A stretch of DNA of 45,559 nt from Actinomycetota bacterium (GTDB taxonomy: Bacteria > Actinomycetota > Thermoleophilia > RBG-16-64-13): positions 1-45,559 of the forward strand of contig JAAYJE010000141.1 in the NCBI GenBank assembly GCA_012523095.1, in the 5' to 3' direction. Positions 30,975 through 40,267 of the stretch are shown here, in pieces (positions within the stretch are counted from its first letter, which is position 1; each line of letters opens with the position of its first letter). The translations under genes and the position numbers were made by a program. Below the pieces are notes generated by a model. That model ran no database searches, had not been told where the DNA came from, and worked only from the letters and a program-made list of their open reading frames with translations.

Positions 30975-32066
30975 ATGAAAGCTGCCGTCTGCCGCGAATT
31001 CGGTAGTCCCCTGGTGCTTGAGGAACTCACCATGCGGGCACCTCAGGACGATGAGGTGAAGGTCAAGGTCGTAGCGACTGCTATCTGCCACAGCGACCTT
31101 CACGATATCAACGGCGACTTCCCGGGCGGAGTGCCGTTTGTGGGAGGCCATGAGACGTCGGGATACGTGGAGGAGATCGGAGCCAAGGTCACCAGGGTCG
31201 GAGTGGGCGACCCGGTGATCGTCAGCCTGCTCGAGTCCTGCGGCAAGTGCTTCTACTGTCAGACCGGTAGGCCGTACTTCTGTGAAACCAAGGTCACCTA
31301 CGATGTGCGCGGTACGCTGACCGATCAGAAGGGCGAGGATATTATCCAGAAGGCGCGTGTGGGTGGATTCGCTGAGCAGGTGCTGGTCCACGAATCACAG
31401 CTGGTGAAGATAGACCCCGATCTCCCCATGGATGTGGCGTCACTACTGGCCTGTGGCGTGACCACGGGGTACGGGGCCGTAGTGAACCGAGCCAAAGTGC
31501 CGCCTACGAGCAGCGTGGTCGTGATTGGGACGGGCGGGGTAGGGCTCAATTCAGTCCAAGGGGCGGTTATCTGCGGGGCGAATCCCATCATCGCCGTTGA
31601 CATCTTGGATTCCAAGCTGGCTAGGGCTAAGGAGTTCGGGGCCACCCATGGGGTCAACGCCGAGGCAGGCGATGTGGTGGCCACAGTCAGGGAGCTCACG
31701 GACGGCAAGGGAGCCGACTATGCCTTTGTGGCCGTCGGCAGTTCGGTCGCGATGCAGCAGGCTTTCGCGATGCTGGCCAAGCGGGGCGTCGCGGTCATGG
31801 TCGGTATCCCGCCGGCTACGGATCCCCCGCTTTGCTTACCGGCGGGCGAGTTCGCCATGACCGAGAAGACCCTCACCGGCGGGTACATGGGCTCCATCTG
31901 CCCGCAGGTGGATATCCCCGGCATCATTGCGCTCTATAGGGCGGGGAGATATAAGCTCGACGAGCTCATCGCCGGCCGGTATCCTTTCGCGCGGATCAAC
32001 GAGGCGTTCGAGTCGTCAAGGGCGGGCGAAGCCCTTAGAAATGTGGTGCTCTTTGACCGACCGTGA
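30975..32066 (+). CDS. Zinc-dependent medium-chain alcohol dehydrogenase
   Basis: This 363-residue MDR enzyme has both zinc sites: catalytic Cys38 in TAICHSDLHD with His59-Glu60 in GGHETSG, and structural Cys89, 92, 95 and 103 in CGKCFYCQTGRPYFC. The cofactor fold shows VIGTGGVGLNSVQGA, and AVDILDSKLARA has an Asp typical of NAD use. It resembles class III/NDMA-dependent enzymes for alcohols or aldehydes. ATG 30975 with AAAGG six bases upstream is preferred; ATG 30969 is possible. The DUF1847 gene overlaps its end. The function beyond alcohol/aldehyde oxidation is open. Confidence 0.9.
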   Translation: MKAAVCREFGSPLVLEELTMRAPQDDEVKVKVVATAICHSDLHDINGDFPGGVPFVGGHETSGYVEEIGAKVTRVGVGDPVIVSLLESCGKCFYCQTGRPYFCETKVTYDVRGTLTDQKGEDIIQKARVGGFAEQVLVHESQLVKIDPDLPMDVASLLACGVTTGYGAVVNRAKVPPTSSVVVIGTGGVGLNSVQGAVICGANPIIAVDILDSKLARAKEFGATHGVNAEAGDVVATVRELTDGKGADYAFVAVGSSVAMQQAFAMLAKRGVAVMVGIPPATDPPLCLPAGEFAMTEKTLTGGYMGSICPQVDIPGIIALYRAGRYKLDELIAGRYPFARINEAFESSRAGEALRNVVLFDRP

Positions 32067-32697
32067 GGGACCGGTATGCGCTCTCTGCAGGATCGCGGCC
32101 TGTGACGCCGCACCGGGGTCCAAGACCCCTCCTCGGTTCTGCCCTATGGTCACAGAACCCCAGGTGCTCGAGAGGTCGTCACGCATCTATCTAGACGACG
32201 AAGAGCTGAGGCGGATGGCGGCCGAATCGTCGCGAACCGAGGCGGCCGGTTACTGTGAAGCTACGAGGGTCGAAGAGACTATGGACTTCGCGCGGCGTAT
32301 GGGCTGGCGGCGCCTGGGAATCGCGCACTGCATGGGCTTGATGCGCGAGGCCGAAGCCGCTCGTGACATCTTCATCGCGGGTGGGTTCGAGGTGTTCACG
32401 GTCTGCTGCAAAGCCGGGTCGATCGATAAGGAGTCCATGGGCATCAAGGACGAAGAGAAGGTCCATCCGGGGCGGTTCGAGGCCATGTGTAACCCGGTGG
32501 GGCAGGCGACGCTCCTGGCCGAGGCCGGTACTGAGCTCAACATCCTTATAGGTCTGTGCGTCGGTCACGACAGCATATTCTTCATGCACTCGAAGGCGCC
32601 GGTCACGGTGCTTGTGGCGAAAGACCGGGTGCTGGGACACAATCCCGTGGCCGCGCTCTACACCAGCTCTACCTACTACCGGCGACTGCGGAGCTGA
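32053..32697 (+). CDS. DUF1847 metal-binding protein
   Basis: This protein of about 214 residues belongs to DUF1847, of unknown biochemical role. It begins with a Cys-rich stretch (VCALCRIAACDAAPG...FCPM), then EAAGYCEATRVEETMDFARR, the GIAHCMGLMREA region, VCCKAGSIDKESMGIKDEEK, PGRFEAMCNPVGQATLL, GLCVGHDSIFF, and VLVAKDRVLGHNPVAALYTS. These blocks match the family in order, with several conserved Cys. TTG 32053 overlaps the last 14 bases of the dehydrogenase gene; ATG 32041 is an alternative start. Overlap suggests co-translation with the dehydrogenase. The TGA lies in a tandem repeat. Confidence 0.85.
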   Translation: MTDREGPVCALCRIAACDAAPGSKTPPRFCPMVTEPQVLERSSRIYLDDEELRRMAAESSRTEAAGYCEATRVEETMDFARRMGWRRLGIAHCMGLMREAEAARDIFIAGGFEVFTVCCKAGSIDKESMGIKDEEKVHPGRFEAMCNPVGQATLLAEAGTELNILIGLCVGHDSIFFMHSKAPVTVLVAKDRVLGHNPVAALYTSSTYYRRLRS

Positions 32698-32745
32698 GGC
32701 CTGCCTCGCTGGTTGCGCGGCTGAGGCCTGCCTCGCCGGTTGCGC
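32693..32745. repeat. 27-bp tandem repeat across the DUF1847 stop codon
   Basis: A unit starting GCTGAGGCCTGCCTCGC occurs at 32693-32719 and again at 32720-32745 with one mismatch. The first copy contains the gene's TGA stop (32695-32697). Since the unit is 27 bases, a second TGA lies in frame in the copy. The duplication could be from slippage. Confidence 0.75.
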
Positions 32746-32798
32746 CGATAGCTCGGCCCGACTGATATCACGACCGTCGTCGGCCCGGCGGTCGGGAC

Positions 32799-34679
32799 TC
32801 AGGCCGCTCGACTCAGGTCGCGCGATCTGAACTGCGTCTCATATAGCTCGGCGTACAATCCGCCCGCTGCGACCAGTTCTTCATGTCGGCCGCTCTCGAC
32901 GATGCGGCCCTCATCTATCACCAGTATCTGGTCGGCGTCCCTGACCGTAGACAAGCGGTGCGCGATGACGAGAGAGGTCCTTCCGGTCAAGGCGGTGTCC
33001 AGCGCCTTCTGGAGCGCGGCCTCCGATTCCGAGTCGAGGTGCGCGGTGGCCTCGTCCAGCACCACCACATCGGGGGCCTTGAGCAGCAGACGGGCGATGG
33101 CGATGCGCTGCTTCTCTCCGCCCGAGAGTCGGTAGCCCCGGTCTCCCACGATGGTGTCCAGGCCGTCGGGCAACGATTCGACGAAAGGCAGGATCTGGGC
33201 GGCGGCGAGCGCCTCCCGCAGATCGGCGTCGTTCGCGTTGGGCTTGGCGTAGAGCAGGTTGGCGCGGATACTGTCGTGGAAGAGGTGGGCGTCCTGGGTG
33301 ACCACGCCGACCGCCGCGCGCAACGACTCCAAGGTGGCGTCTCGCACGTCGAGACCCGAGATCTTCACCGCGCCGCCGGAAACGTCGTAGAGGCGGGGCA
33401 CGAGCTGGCTGATGGTCGTCTTGCCCGCTCCCGACGGGCCGACCAGAGCGATCAACTCACCCGGCTCGGCCTTGAATGAGACGTCGAACAGCACCTCCTT
33501 GCGTATGCCGGCCGACGGTAGGGCGACGGCTTCAAGCGAGGCAAGCGACACTTCTTCGGGCGCGGGGTAGCTGAAGTCGACGTGTGAGAACTCAATGGAG
33601 GTGGGTCCACGCGGGATGGCTACAGCAGTAGTTTTTTCGGAGACCGCCGGTTCGAGATCCAACACCTCGAATACCCGCTCGAACGACACGAGCGTGGTCA
33701 TGATATCCACGTGGATGTTGGAAAGAGCGGTGAGCGGCCCGTATAGGCGGCCTAGGTATGCAGCGAGCGCGACGAGTGTCCCCACGTCGAGAGCCCCTTG
33801 GATGGTCAACGTGCCACCCCAACCGTATACGAGAGCGGTGGCCAGAGAGGCGGTCAGCATGAGGGAGAGGAAGAACACTCTGGCGTACATGGCCTGAGTG
33901 ACCCCGATATCCCTTACCCGGCCGGCCTTGTTGTGGAACTCTTCCTGCTCGTCGCTCGGCCGTCCGAAGAGCTTGACCAGGAGCGCGCCGGAGACGTTGA
34001 AGCGCTCCACCATGATGGTGTTCATGTCGGCCGTCAGATCGTATTTCTCACGCATGATGCGCTGCAACCGGCGACCCAGCCAGCGGGCCGGAAGCGCGAA
34101 GAGCGGCAGAAGAATCAGCGCCACGAGCGTGAGCTTCCACGAGAGGACGAACATCGCCGCCAGGACCAACGTGACACTGATGAGGTTGCCGACCACGCTC
34201 GAAAGCACGTCGGTGAACGCCTGCTGTGCGCCGGTGACGTCATTGTTCAGCCGGCTGACCAGCGCTCCTGTCTGGGCACGGGTGAAGAAGGCCATAGGCT
34301 GGCGCTGCACGTGGGAGAAGACTCTGGTGCGCAGATCGAAGACCAGACCCTCGCCCACCCTAGCGGAAACGTAGCGTTCGCCGAGCGATAGGACGGCGTC
34401 GACGACGGCGAGGCCGGCCACGGTGAGGGCTAAGAGGACGATCAGGCCGCCGCGTTGCCCAATGATCCCCTCGTTGATGATCTCTCGGTAGATCAGAGGA
34501 TTGGCCGCCCCTATGATCGCGCTCAGCACCACCAGGCCCAGGAAGAGGAGTAGGAGCCGCTTGTAGGGCGCAGCGAAGGCGAGGACGCGACGGGCCGTAC
34601 CAGGAGCGACCTTCTGACCGCGGACGCCGTCGCTCCGACGCATGGATCTGACCATCTGTCCACCCGAGGGCTGCATCAC
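32799..34679 (-). CDS. ABC exporter (half-transporter, MsbA/LmrA type)
   Basis: This 626-residue ABC-B half transporter has six N-terminal helices in two groups (YKRLLLLFLGLVVLSAIIGA onward) and a nucleotide-binding domain. Walker A is GPSGAGKTT, the Q-loop is in GVVTQDAHLF, the signature is LSGGEKQR, and Walker B is VVVLDEATAHLD. The H-loop is in VIAHRLSTV. Such homodimers export lipids or drugs. ATG 34679 overlaps the TGA of the MarR gene (ATGA), so the regulator and exporter are one unit. The cargo is unknown. Control by MarR is supported by the operator at 35157-35176. Confidence 0.93.
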   Translation of the reverse strand: MMQPSGGQMVRSMRRSDGVRGQKVAPGTARRVLAFAAPYKRLLLLFLGLVVLSAIIGAANPLIYREIINEGIIGQRGGLIVLLALTVAGLAVVDAVLSLGERYVSARVGEGLVFDLRTRVFSHVQRQPMAFFTRAQTGALVSRLNNDVTGAQQAFTDVLSSVVGNLISVTLVLAAMFVLSWKLTLVALILLPLFALPARWLGRRLQRIMREKYDLTADMNTIMVERFNVSGALLVKLFGRPSDEQEEFHNKAGRVRDIGVTQAMYARVFFLSLMLTASLATALVYGWGGTLTIQGALDVGTLVALAAYLGRLYGPLTALSNIHVDIMTTLVSFERVFEVLDLEPAVSEKTTAVAIPRGPTSIEFSHVDFSYPAPEEVSLASLEAVALPSAGIRKEVLFDVSFKAEPGELIALVGPSGAGKTTISQLVPRLYDVSGGAVKISGLDVRDATLESLRAAVGVVTQDAHLFHDSIRANLLYAKPNANDADLREALAAAQILPFVESLPDGLDTIVGDRGYRLSGGEKQRIAIARLLLKAPDVVVLDEATAHLDSESEAALQKALDTALTGRTSLVIAHRLSTVRDADQILVIDEGRIVESGRHEELVAAGGLYAELYETQFRSRDLSRAA

Positions 34680-35158
34680 TCTTCCTTGTCCCTGGTCAGG
34701 ACGCTGAGCAGCCTCGTGAGGTCGGCTCTGTCTCGGGTGGTGAGGGGGGCGAAGAGGGTCTCCGCTCCGGCTCTACGTTCGGTTCTCAGGCGGGAGGCCA
34801 GTTCCCGCCCCTGGGAGGTGGCGGCGATGATAACCGAGCGACGATCGTTGGGGTCGGTGCTCCGGGTCACCAGTCCTGCTCCCTCGAGGTCGTCCGCCCG
34901 ACTGGTGGCTGAACGCGGGACTATCTCCAGGACGGCGGCAAGGTCGCCGATGCGCATAGGGCCGGCGTCGAGGAGCACGCGAAGCGCCCTGGCCTGGGCG
35001 AACGTCAGACCATAGGGCGCCAACGCCTTGCGCTCATTGTTGCGCAGGCGCCAAGACGCGCGGGTGAGCAACTCGGCCAGTCCGGCCGGGTCGGTCGGAT
35101 GTGCAGGCGCCGGAGATGCGCCTGCGAGCCTCGCTTCCTGGTGTCCTTGGTCATACAT
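34676..35158 (-). CDS. MarR-family transcriptional regulator
   Basis: This protein of about 160 residues has a winged-helix MarR core: NERKALAPYGLTFAQARAL, MRIGDLAAVLEIVPRSATSR, DLEGAGLVTRSTDPNDRRSV and LASRLRTERRAG. It precedes and overlaps the ABC exporter gene, the usual MarR layout for ligand-induced efflux. ATG 35158 has no ribosome site, but a TATACT box sits six bases upstream, so the mRNA is probably leaderless. ATG 35176 is an alternative in frame, also without a ribosome site. The inverted repeat at the promoter suggests autorepression. Confidence 0.9.
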   Translation of the reverse strand: MYDQGHQEARLAGASPAPAHPTDPAGLAELLTRASWRLRNNERKALAPYGLTFAQARALRVLLDAGPMRIGDLAAVLEIVPRSATSRADDLEGAGLVTRSTDPNDRRSVIIAATSQGRELASRLRTERRAGAETLFAPLTTRDRADLTRLLSVLTRDKEE

Positions 35159-35176
35159 GTGTTGAGTATAACACAT
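35157..35176 (-). promoter_or_regulatory. Leaderless promoter and MarR-type operator
   Basis: ATGTGTT (35157-35163) and AACACAT (35170-35176) form a perfect 7-bp inverted repeat with a 6-bp spacer. On the minus strand TATACT (35170-35165) is a good -10 box. Six bases then lead to the A of ATG 35158, so transcription would start at the initiation codon. The operator covers the -10 box and the start. A GAGTT-t-AACTC near-palindrome lies just upstream. Confidence 0.6.
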
Positions 35177-35277
35177 AGTGAGTTTAACTCGATAATTACT
35201 GCTTCTCTGACTCTGACGTCCCAGGACGCCCTCAGTCCCCTTGTTGGTTTTGGCGTGGGTAGAAAGGGGAATCTCCC

Positions 35278-36153
35278 ATGGCCAAGGGGGATCATGATAA
35301 GGAACGCACCCGGCCGTCGACCCGGAGATGCACGCAGGGGATAGGCACTGAGATGATGCGCGGCGATCATAAGTATCTAAGAGCCATCGCGTCGGCCGTC
35401 AGGGTACTCAGCCTTGCTTTGTTCGTCGGCCTTTCGGCACAGTCCTGTGGGGCCGACGGGGCTTCCAGTGTGGAGACACCGCAAGGAGGATCTACCGTGA
35501 ACAGCACCATGACGGCACTTCCTCCCATCGATGTGGCCGCCCCGGCCGTCTTCCAGACGGCTTCTTTCGCCCTAGGCTGATTCTGGGGCTCGGAGGCCCA
35601 GTTCGGGTATCTCAAAGGAGTGATAAGGACCAGGGTAGGATACACGGGGGGCACTAAGAGCGACCCCGTCTATCACGCTCTCGGGGACCATTCGGAGGCC
35701 GTGGAGCTCGACTACGATCCGGCTGTGATCACTTATCAGGAGCTCCTCGCGACGTTCTTCGCGGGCCACGACGCCACGCGGCCCGCGGTGTCACGTCAGT
35801 ATATATCCGCCGTCTTCTACCATGACGCCGAGCAGCAGCGCCTGGCCGTAGAGGCTAAAACAGCCTTGGAAAGAAAGCTCGGCGAGACCGTCCATACCGA
35901 GATCGTGCCTGCGTCCACCTTCTATCTGGCGGAAGACTACCACCAGAAGTACGGGCTGCAGGGCGACCGGTTGGTCATGGATGAGTACCGTCGCATGTAC
36001 CCCGATTTTTGGGATATCGTGGATTCGACGTCGGCCACTCGAGCCAACGCCTATCTTTATGGATACGGGACCGCTGAGCGGCTTCGTAGCGAACTGGACA
36101 GTCTGGGACTCTCCAAGGAGGCCGAGGGCAGACTGCTCTCACGGGTGGAGTAG
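35278..36153 (+). CDS. msrA: Selenocysteine-containing, probably exported methionine-S-sulfoxide reductase MsrA
   Basis: MsrA reduces methionine-S-sulfoxide. The frame from ATG 35278 (AAAGGGG upstream) runs through TGA 35578-35580 to a stop at 36153. The TGA falls at the catalytic Cys of the family motif: TASFALG-U-FWGSEAQFG. The remaining MsrA blocks follow in the same frame: GVIRTRVGYTGGTKSDPVYH, GDHSEAVELDYDP, RQYISAVFYHD and LAEDYHQKYG. The mature part after the motif has no Cys at all, so no resolving Cys is present and reduction must come from a partner. The N-terminus (MMRGDHKYLRAIASAVRVLS then LALFVGLSAQSC) is a signal with a weak lipobox; ATG 35353 is an alternative start. No sel genes lie in the window. 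Confidence 0.88.
35578..35601 (+). promoter_or_regulatory. UGA codon with downstream hairpin, candidate bacterial SECIS
   Basis: Two bases after the TGA (35578-35580), CTGGG (35583-35587) pairs with CCCAG (35597-35601) around a 9-base G-rich loop. Bacterial SECIS hairpins lie directly after UGA in the coding region, so the location is right. The stem is short, and the loop GU feature was not confirmed. Confidence 0.5.
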
Positions 36154-36223
36154 CCCGGAGCAATAGTCGGGACGGCCTGCCGTAGATGCCGATGAAGCGG
36201 CAGGTCACCCGGTGTTCCACGGC

Positions 36224-36268
36224 GCCGTTACACGTCGACGCCGCTACACGTCGGCGCCGCTACCGTCG
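36224..36268. repeat. 16-bp tandem repeat spanning the ftsH stop
   Basis: A unit like GCCGTTACACGTCGAC occurs at 36224-36239, again with two changes at 36240-36255, and partly at 36256-36268. The ftsH stop codon (36246-36244) lies in the second copy. The duplication extends from the 3' end of ftsH into the intergenic side. Confidence 0.7.
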
Positions 36269-38274
36269 CTCTCTCTGCCGAGAGCCGCCTGGACGGCGCT
36301 CCCGTCCAGGGTCTCGTGCTCGAGCAACTCCGCGGCCAGTGTGTCCAGCGCATCCCGATGTTCGCGAAGGAGCGCTTGAGCCCTCTCGTACTGCTTGGTG
36401 ACGAGACTCCGCACTTCGGAGTCGATGATCTCTTGAGTGCGTGGGCTCAACTGGCTGTTGTCTTGGACCATGCTACCGAGATAGCGGAGCTGCTGGCCTG
36501 CGTAACGGACGGAACCCAGCTTCTCACTCATGCCGAACTCGGTGATCATACGGCGGGCCAGTTCCGTGGCTTTCTGGATGTCATCGCCCGCCCCGGTGCT
36601 GATCGTGCCCATCACCGTGACTTCCGCCGCCCGGCCTCCCAACATGACCGCGATGCGGGCGCTGAGCTCATCCTCGGTCAGGATGTAGCGGTCCTCGGTG
36701 GGCATCTGCAACGTGTAACCCAAGGCTCCGCGGGCGCGGGGGATGATGCTGATCTTGGCCACGGGGTCGGCGTGGGGCACCAGTGAAGCCACCAGCGCGT
36801 GGCCGGACTCGTGATAGGCGACCGTCCTCCGCTCGCTATCGTTCATGACCCGGCTCTTCTTCTCAAGACCGGCGACCACGCGCTCCATGGCTGCTTCAAA
36901 GTCCTTGATGGTGACGGCCTTGGCGTGGCGGCGGGCCGCCAGCAGTGCGGCTTCGTTCATGGCGTTCGCCAGATCAGCGCCGCTGAAGCCGGGCGTGATT
37001 CGCGCTGCGCGCTCCAGGTCAAAATCGCGGGCAAGTTTGATGCCCTTGCTGTGGATCGTGAGGATCTGCACCCTGCCGATGAGGTCCGGGTTGCCGACCT
37101 CCACCTGGCGATCGAAACGCCCGGCGCGCAAGAGCGCCTGATCGAGCACCTCGGGGCGGTTCGTGGCGGCCATGATGATCACCGGGCGGCTGGCATCGGT
37201 GCTGAAACCGTCTATCTCGGCGAGCAGCTGATTGAGTGTCTGTTCGCGCTCGTCGTTCGCTCCGCTCAGGCCGAGCCCGGCTCCACGGCTCTGGCCGATG
37301 GCGTCGATCTCGTCGATGAACACGATGGCGGGCGCGGTCTTCCGGGCCTGCTCGAAGAGGTCGCGGACACGGGCGGCCCCGACGCCCACGAACATCTCCA
37401 CGAATTCAGAGCCGCTGCTCTCAAAGAAAGGTACGCCCGCCTCTCCGGCCGTGGCTTTGGCTAGGAGCGTCTTGCCGGTGCCGGGTGGGCCCACCAGGAG
37501 CACGCCCTTGGGGATGCGTCCCCCCAGCCGCGCGAACTGCTCGGGGGTCTCCAGGAATTGGATTATCTCCCGCAGTTCGGCGATGGCTTCGTCTGCTCCC
37601 CCCACATCTTTGAAGGTGATCCCCACTTTTTCGGGCTCCACCTTGGTCGCCTTGCTCTTGCCCACGCCGAATATGCCGCCGACGCCCCCTCCGGCTGCAC
37701 GGGCCATCCGCCGGTAGAGGAAATACCAGACTACTCCGATGATAAGGAAGGGGAGGAGGCTGATGAGAATGCCACCGATGGGACTTGCCGGTTTGCTGAA
37801 CGAGTATGTGACTCCCGCCGCCTGTAGCGTGGCCACAAGATCCTCGTCGCCGCCCGTCTGGTAGCTGGTCCGGAAGTCGATGGTTCCTCCGGTCGTGGAA
37901 CGAGGGTCGGCCATCGTCCCCGTGATCTGATTCTCTCCGATGACCGCCTTGCGTATCTGCCCCGCGGTCACCGCCGCCTTGAATTCGCTGTATTCCAAGG
38001 GGTTGGAGGGCGCAGCCATGGGGCCGATGAGGTACTGCTGGAAGAGATAGAGCGCGATGAGAGCAACGACGATGTAGGCGACGAAGTGCCAGACCCGGCG
38101 GCCGGTCTCCTGCCGGCGGTTGTCGTCGTTGGGAGTCTGGGGCGGTGCTCCGGGGGCGCGGCGTCCTCCTCCACCGGCGCTCCGTTGGGCTGAGCTGCTC
38201 CGGTCGGCGTCGATTCGGTTACCCGCGGCTGAACTGCCGCTCGCTCGACTGCCGGGCTTCTCATCGGGTGTCAT
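36244..38274 (-). CDS. ftsH: ATP-dependent zinc metalloprotease FtsH
   Basis: FtsH is a membrane AAA+ protease that degrades unfolded and regulatory proteins. The 676-residue protein has a long Ser/Gly/Arg-rich N-terminus, a first helix ([19 protein letters not shown]), an extracytoplasmic domain, a second helix ([19 protein letters not shown]), then AAA+ with Walker A GPPGTGKT (262-269), Walker [12 protein letters not shown] and the second region of homology ([20 protein letters not shown]). The zinc site HESGH is at 488-492. ATG 38274 has AAGGA about 12 bases upstream; the frame runs back to 38484 without family residues. The acidic N-terminal region is unusually long. It is essential or near-essential in most bacteria. 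Confidence 0.96.
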   Translation of the reverse strand: MTPDEKPGSRASGSSAAGNRIDADRSSSAQRSAGGGGRRAPGAPPQTPNDDNRRQETGRRVWHFVAYIVVALIALYLFQQYLIGPMAAPSNPLEYSEFKAAVTAGQIRKAVIGENQITGTMADPRSTTGGTIDFRTSYQTGGDEDLVATLQAAGVTYSFSKPASPIGGILISLLPFLIIGVVWYFLYRRMARAAGGGVGGIFGVGKSKATKVEPEKVGITFKDVGGADEAIAELREIIQFLETPEQFARLGGRIPKGVLLVGPPGTGKTLLAKATAGEAGVPFFESSGSEFVEMFVGVGAARVRDLFEQARKTAPAIVFIDEIDAIGQSRGAGLGLSGANDEREQTLNQLLAEIDGFSTDASRPVIIMAATNRPEVLDQALLRAGRFDRQVEVGNPDLIGRVQILTIHSKGIKLARDFDLERAARITPGFSGADLANAMNEAALLAARRHAKAVTIKDFEAAMERVVAGLEKKSRVMNDSERRTVAYHESGHALVASLVPHADPVAKISIIPRARGALGYTLQMPTEDRYILTEDELSARIAVMLGGRAAEVTVMGTISTGAGDDIQKATELARRMITEFGMSEKLGSVRYAGQQLRYLGSMVQDNSQLSPRTQEIIDSEVRSLVTKQYERAQALLREHRDALDTLAAELLEHETLDGSAVQAALGRESDGSGADV

Positions 38275-38550
38275 GGTGCTTTGTCCTTGTGGTCGATGGG
38301 CATGGAGTTTCACATATGGGCTCACAGGCATGCTACCCGGGAGGAGCTTCGGGTAACCACAGGACAGGACCGAGGGTTCGTGGGGAGAAGAATCGCGGTT
38401 GACGGTCCGTTGGACGGTCCGTCGAGTGGCGAGCAGCGAGGCAGACTTCAAATAATCGCCTCGACGCTTCGGACCGGGCCCCACGGCTGGAACGACATGA
38501 GCGGGCCGTGCCCCACGGCCCTAGAAGGTGCCGTCGGACGGCGCCGACTC

Positions 38551-40185
38551 CTACTGGGTCGTCTCCGCCTCGACCAGACCATCCACGTTGTACTTCTTAC
38601 GGAGCGCAGGTTTGTCGATCTTGCCCGTCGCATTGCGTGGCACCGTGTCGAACATGATCCTGCGGGGCCGCTTGTAGCGGGGCAGGTCGGCGCAGAAGTC
38701 CATGATCTCCTGCTCGGTGCACTCATGGCCGTGTTTCAGCTGGATAACGGCTGCGGCGATCTCGCCCAAACGCTTGTCGGGGACGCCGATGACGGCCACG
38801 TCCTTGATCGCGTTGTGGCGGTGAAGGAAGTCCTCCACCTGCACCGGGTAGATGTTCTCGCCGCCGCTGATCACCACGTCTTTCTTGCGATCAACCAGAT
38901 AGATGAAGCCGTCCTCGTCCTCGCGCGCCATGTCGCCCGTCAGGAGCCAGCCGTCCTTGAGCACGGCGTCGGTGGCCTCCGGGTCGTTGTAATAGCATTT
39001 CATGACCCCTGGGCCCTTCACAGCCAGTTCGCCCACTTGTCCTCGGGCGACTTCCTGCCCGGACTCCGTCACTATCTTGGTCTCCCACAGGTGGCCGGCC
39101 TTGCCGATGGCTCCCACCTTGTGTACGTTCTCTATGCCCAGGTGGACGCATCCGGGGCCGACCGATTCGGTGAGACCGTAGTCGGTATCGTACTCGTGAT
39201 GAGGGAAGCGCTCCAACCAGCGATGTACCAGACTTGGGGGGACCGGTTGGGCGCCGATGTGCATAAGCCGCAACTGGTCGAGCCGGTAGTCGTCCAATCT
39301 CGCGTCGCTGCGGTCGATGGCGTCCAGGATGTCCTGGACCCAAGGTACCAGCAGCCACACGATGGTGACCCTCTCGTCGGAGATGGTCTTGAGGATCCAC
39401 TCAGGCTTGGTGCCGCGTAGGAGGACGCCCTTGCTGCCGGCCAAGAGGCTGCCGAACCAATGCATCTTGCCGCCCGTGTGATAGAGGGGGGCTATGCACA
39501 TGAAATTGTCATCGCGGCCTTGTCCATGGTGGTTCTGCTCGACGATGGCGGCCGACATCAAGCTGCGGTGATCGTGAAGTATGGCTTTGGGGAAGCCCGT
39601 GGTCCCCGAGGAGAAGTAGATGGCGGCGTCATCATCTTCCTCTATTCTCACCTGCGGGGCCTTGGTTGAGACCCCCTTGGCCGACTGTGCGTAGCTCTCG
39701 GCGAATGTCGGGCAGGTGCCGTTGACGAAAAAGCGGGGATTCACATTGGGTATGCGATCGATGATGGTTTCCACGCGGCCGATGAACTCAGGCCCGAAAA
39801 TCAGGGCGTTGGCCTGCGCGAGTTTGAGACAGTACTCGATCTCCTCGGAGGTGTAGCGGTAATTCATGGGGACGGCCACAGCACCGGTCTTGAGGATCCC
39901 GAAATAGATCGGCAACCACTCCAAGCAGTTCATAAGAAGGATGGCGACCTTGTCCCCTTTCCCGATACCTCTGTCGAGGAGCAGGTTGGCGAAACGGTTG
40001 GCATGCCTATCGAACTGGCGCCAGCTCATCTCTCTCCGCGAGTGTGCGAAGGGATCGGTTTCCATCAGCTCGTACTCGCGCCAGGTGACTTCTCGCTTCT
40101 CGTCCACCTCAGGATTGACCCCGATGAGGCAGACCTCGTCTCCATAGAGTCTCGCGTTGCGCGCGAGAAGGTCGGTGATGAGCAT
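38551..40185 (-). CDS. AMP-dependent acyl-CoA synthetase/ligase
   Basis: This 544-residue ANL-superfamily enzyme activates a carboxylic acid as acyl-AMP and then CoA ester. Motifs are IYFSSGTTGFPKA (P-loop), YDTDYGLTES, GWLLTGD, RKKDVVISGGENIYPVQVED and NATGKIDKPALRKKY with the catalytic Lys. The length and spacing fit a medium/long-chain acyl-CoA synthetase, but the acyl group is not identifiable. ATG 40185 is used (AGGGGG upstream); ATG 40206 is an alternative. The N-terminus has a short duplicated-looking element (VTWREYE and MSWRQFD). It follows the ArsM-ArsR gene on the same strand by about 80 bp. Confidence 0.92.
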   Translation of the reverse strand: MLITDLLARNARLYGDEVCLIGVNPEVDEKREVTWREYELMETDPFAHSRREMSWRQFDRHANRFANLLLDRGIGKGDKVAILLMNCLEWLPIYFGILKTGAVAVPMNYRYTSEEIEYCLKLAQANALIFGPEFIGRVETIIDRIPNVNPRFFVNGTCPTFAESYAQSAKGVSTKAPQVRIEEDDDAAIYFSSGTTGFPKAILHDHRSLMSAAIVEQNHHGQGRDDNFMCIAPLYHTGGKMHWFGSLLAGSKGVLLRGTKPEWILKTISDERVTIVWLLVPWVQDILDAIDRSDARLDDYRLDQLRLMHIGAQPVPPSLVHRWLERFPHHEYDTDYGLTESVGPGCVHLGIENVHKVGAIGKAGHLWETKIVTESGQEVARGQVGELAVKGPGVMKCYYNDPEATDAVLKDGWLLTGDMAREDEDGFIYLVDRKKDVVISGGENIYPVQVEDFLHRHNAIKDVAVIGVPDKRLGEIAAAVIQLKHGHECTEQEIMDFCADLPRYKRPRRIMFDTVPRNATGKIDKPALRKKYNVDGLVEAETTQ

Positions 40186-40267
40186 CGGTGGCGTTCCCCC
40201 TGGCATCCCGTTGGTTGCATCGATCCGGCCGGCAACCTGCGGGAAGCCCGCCTTCAGAGTCAACAGA

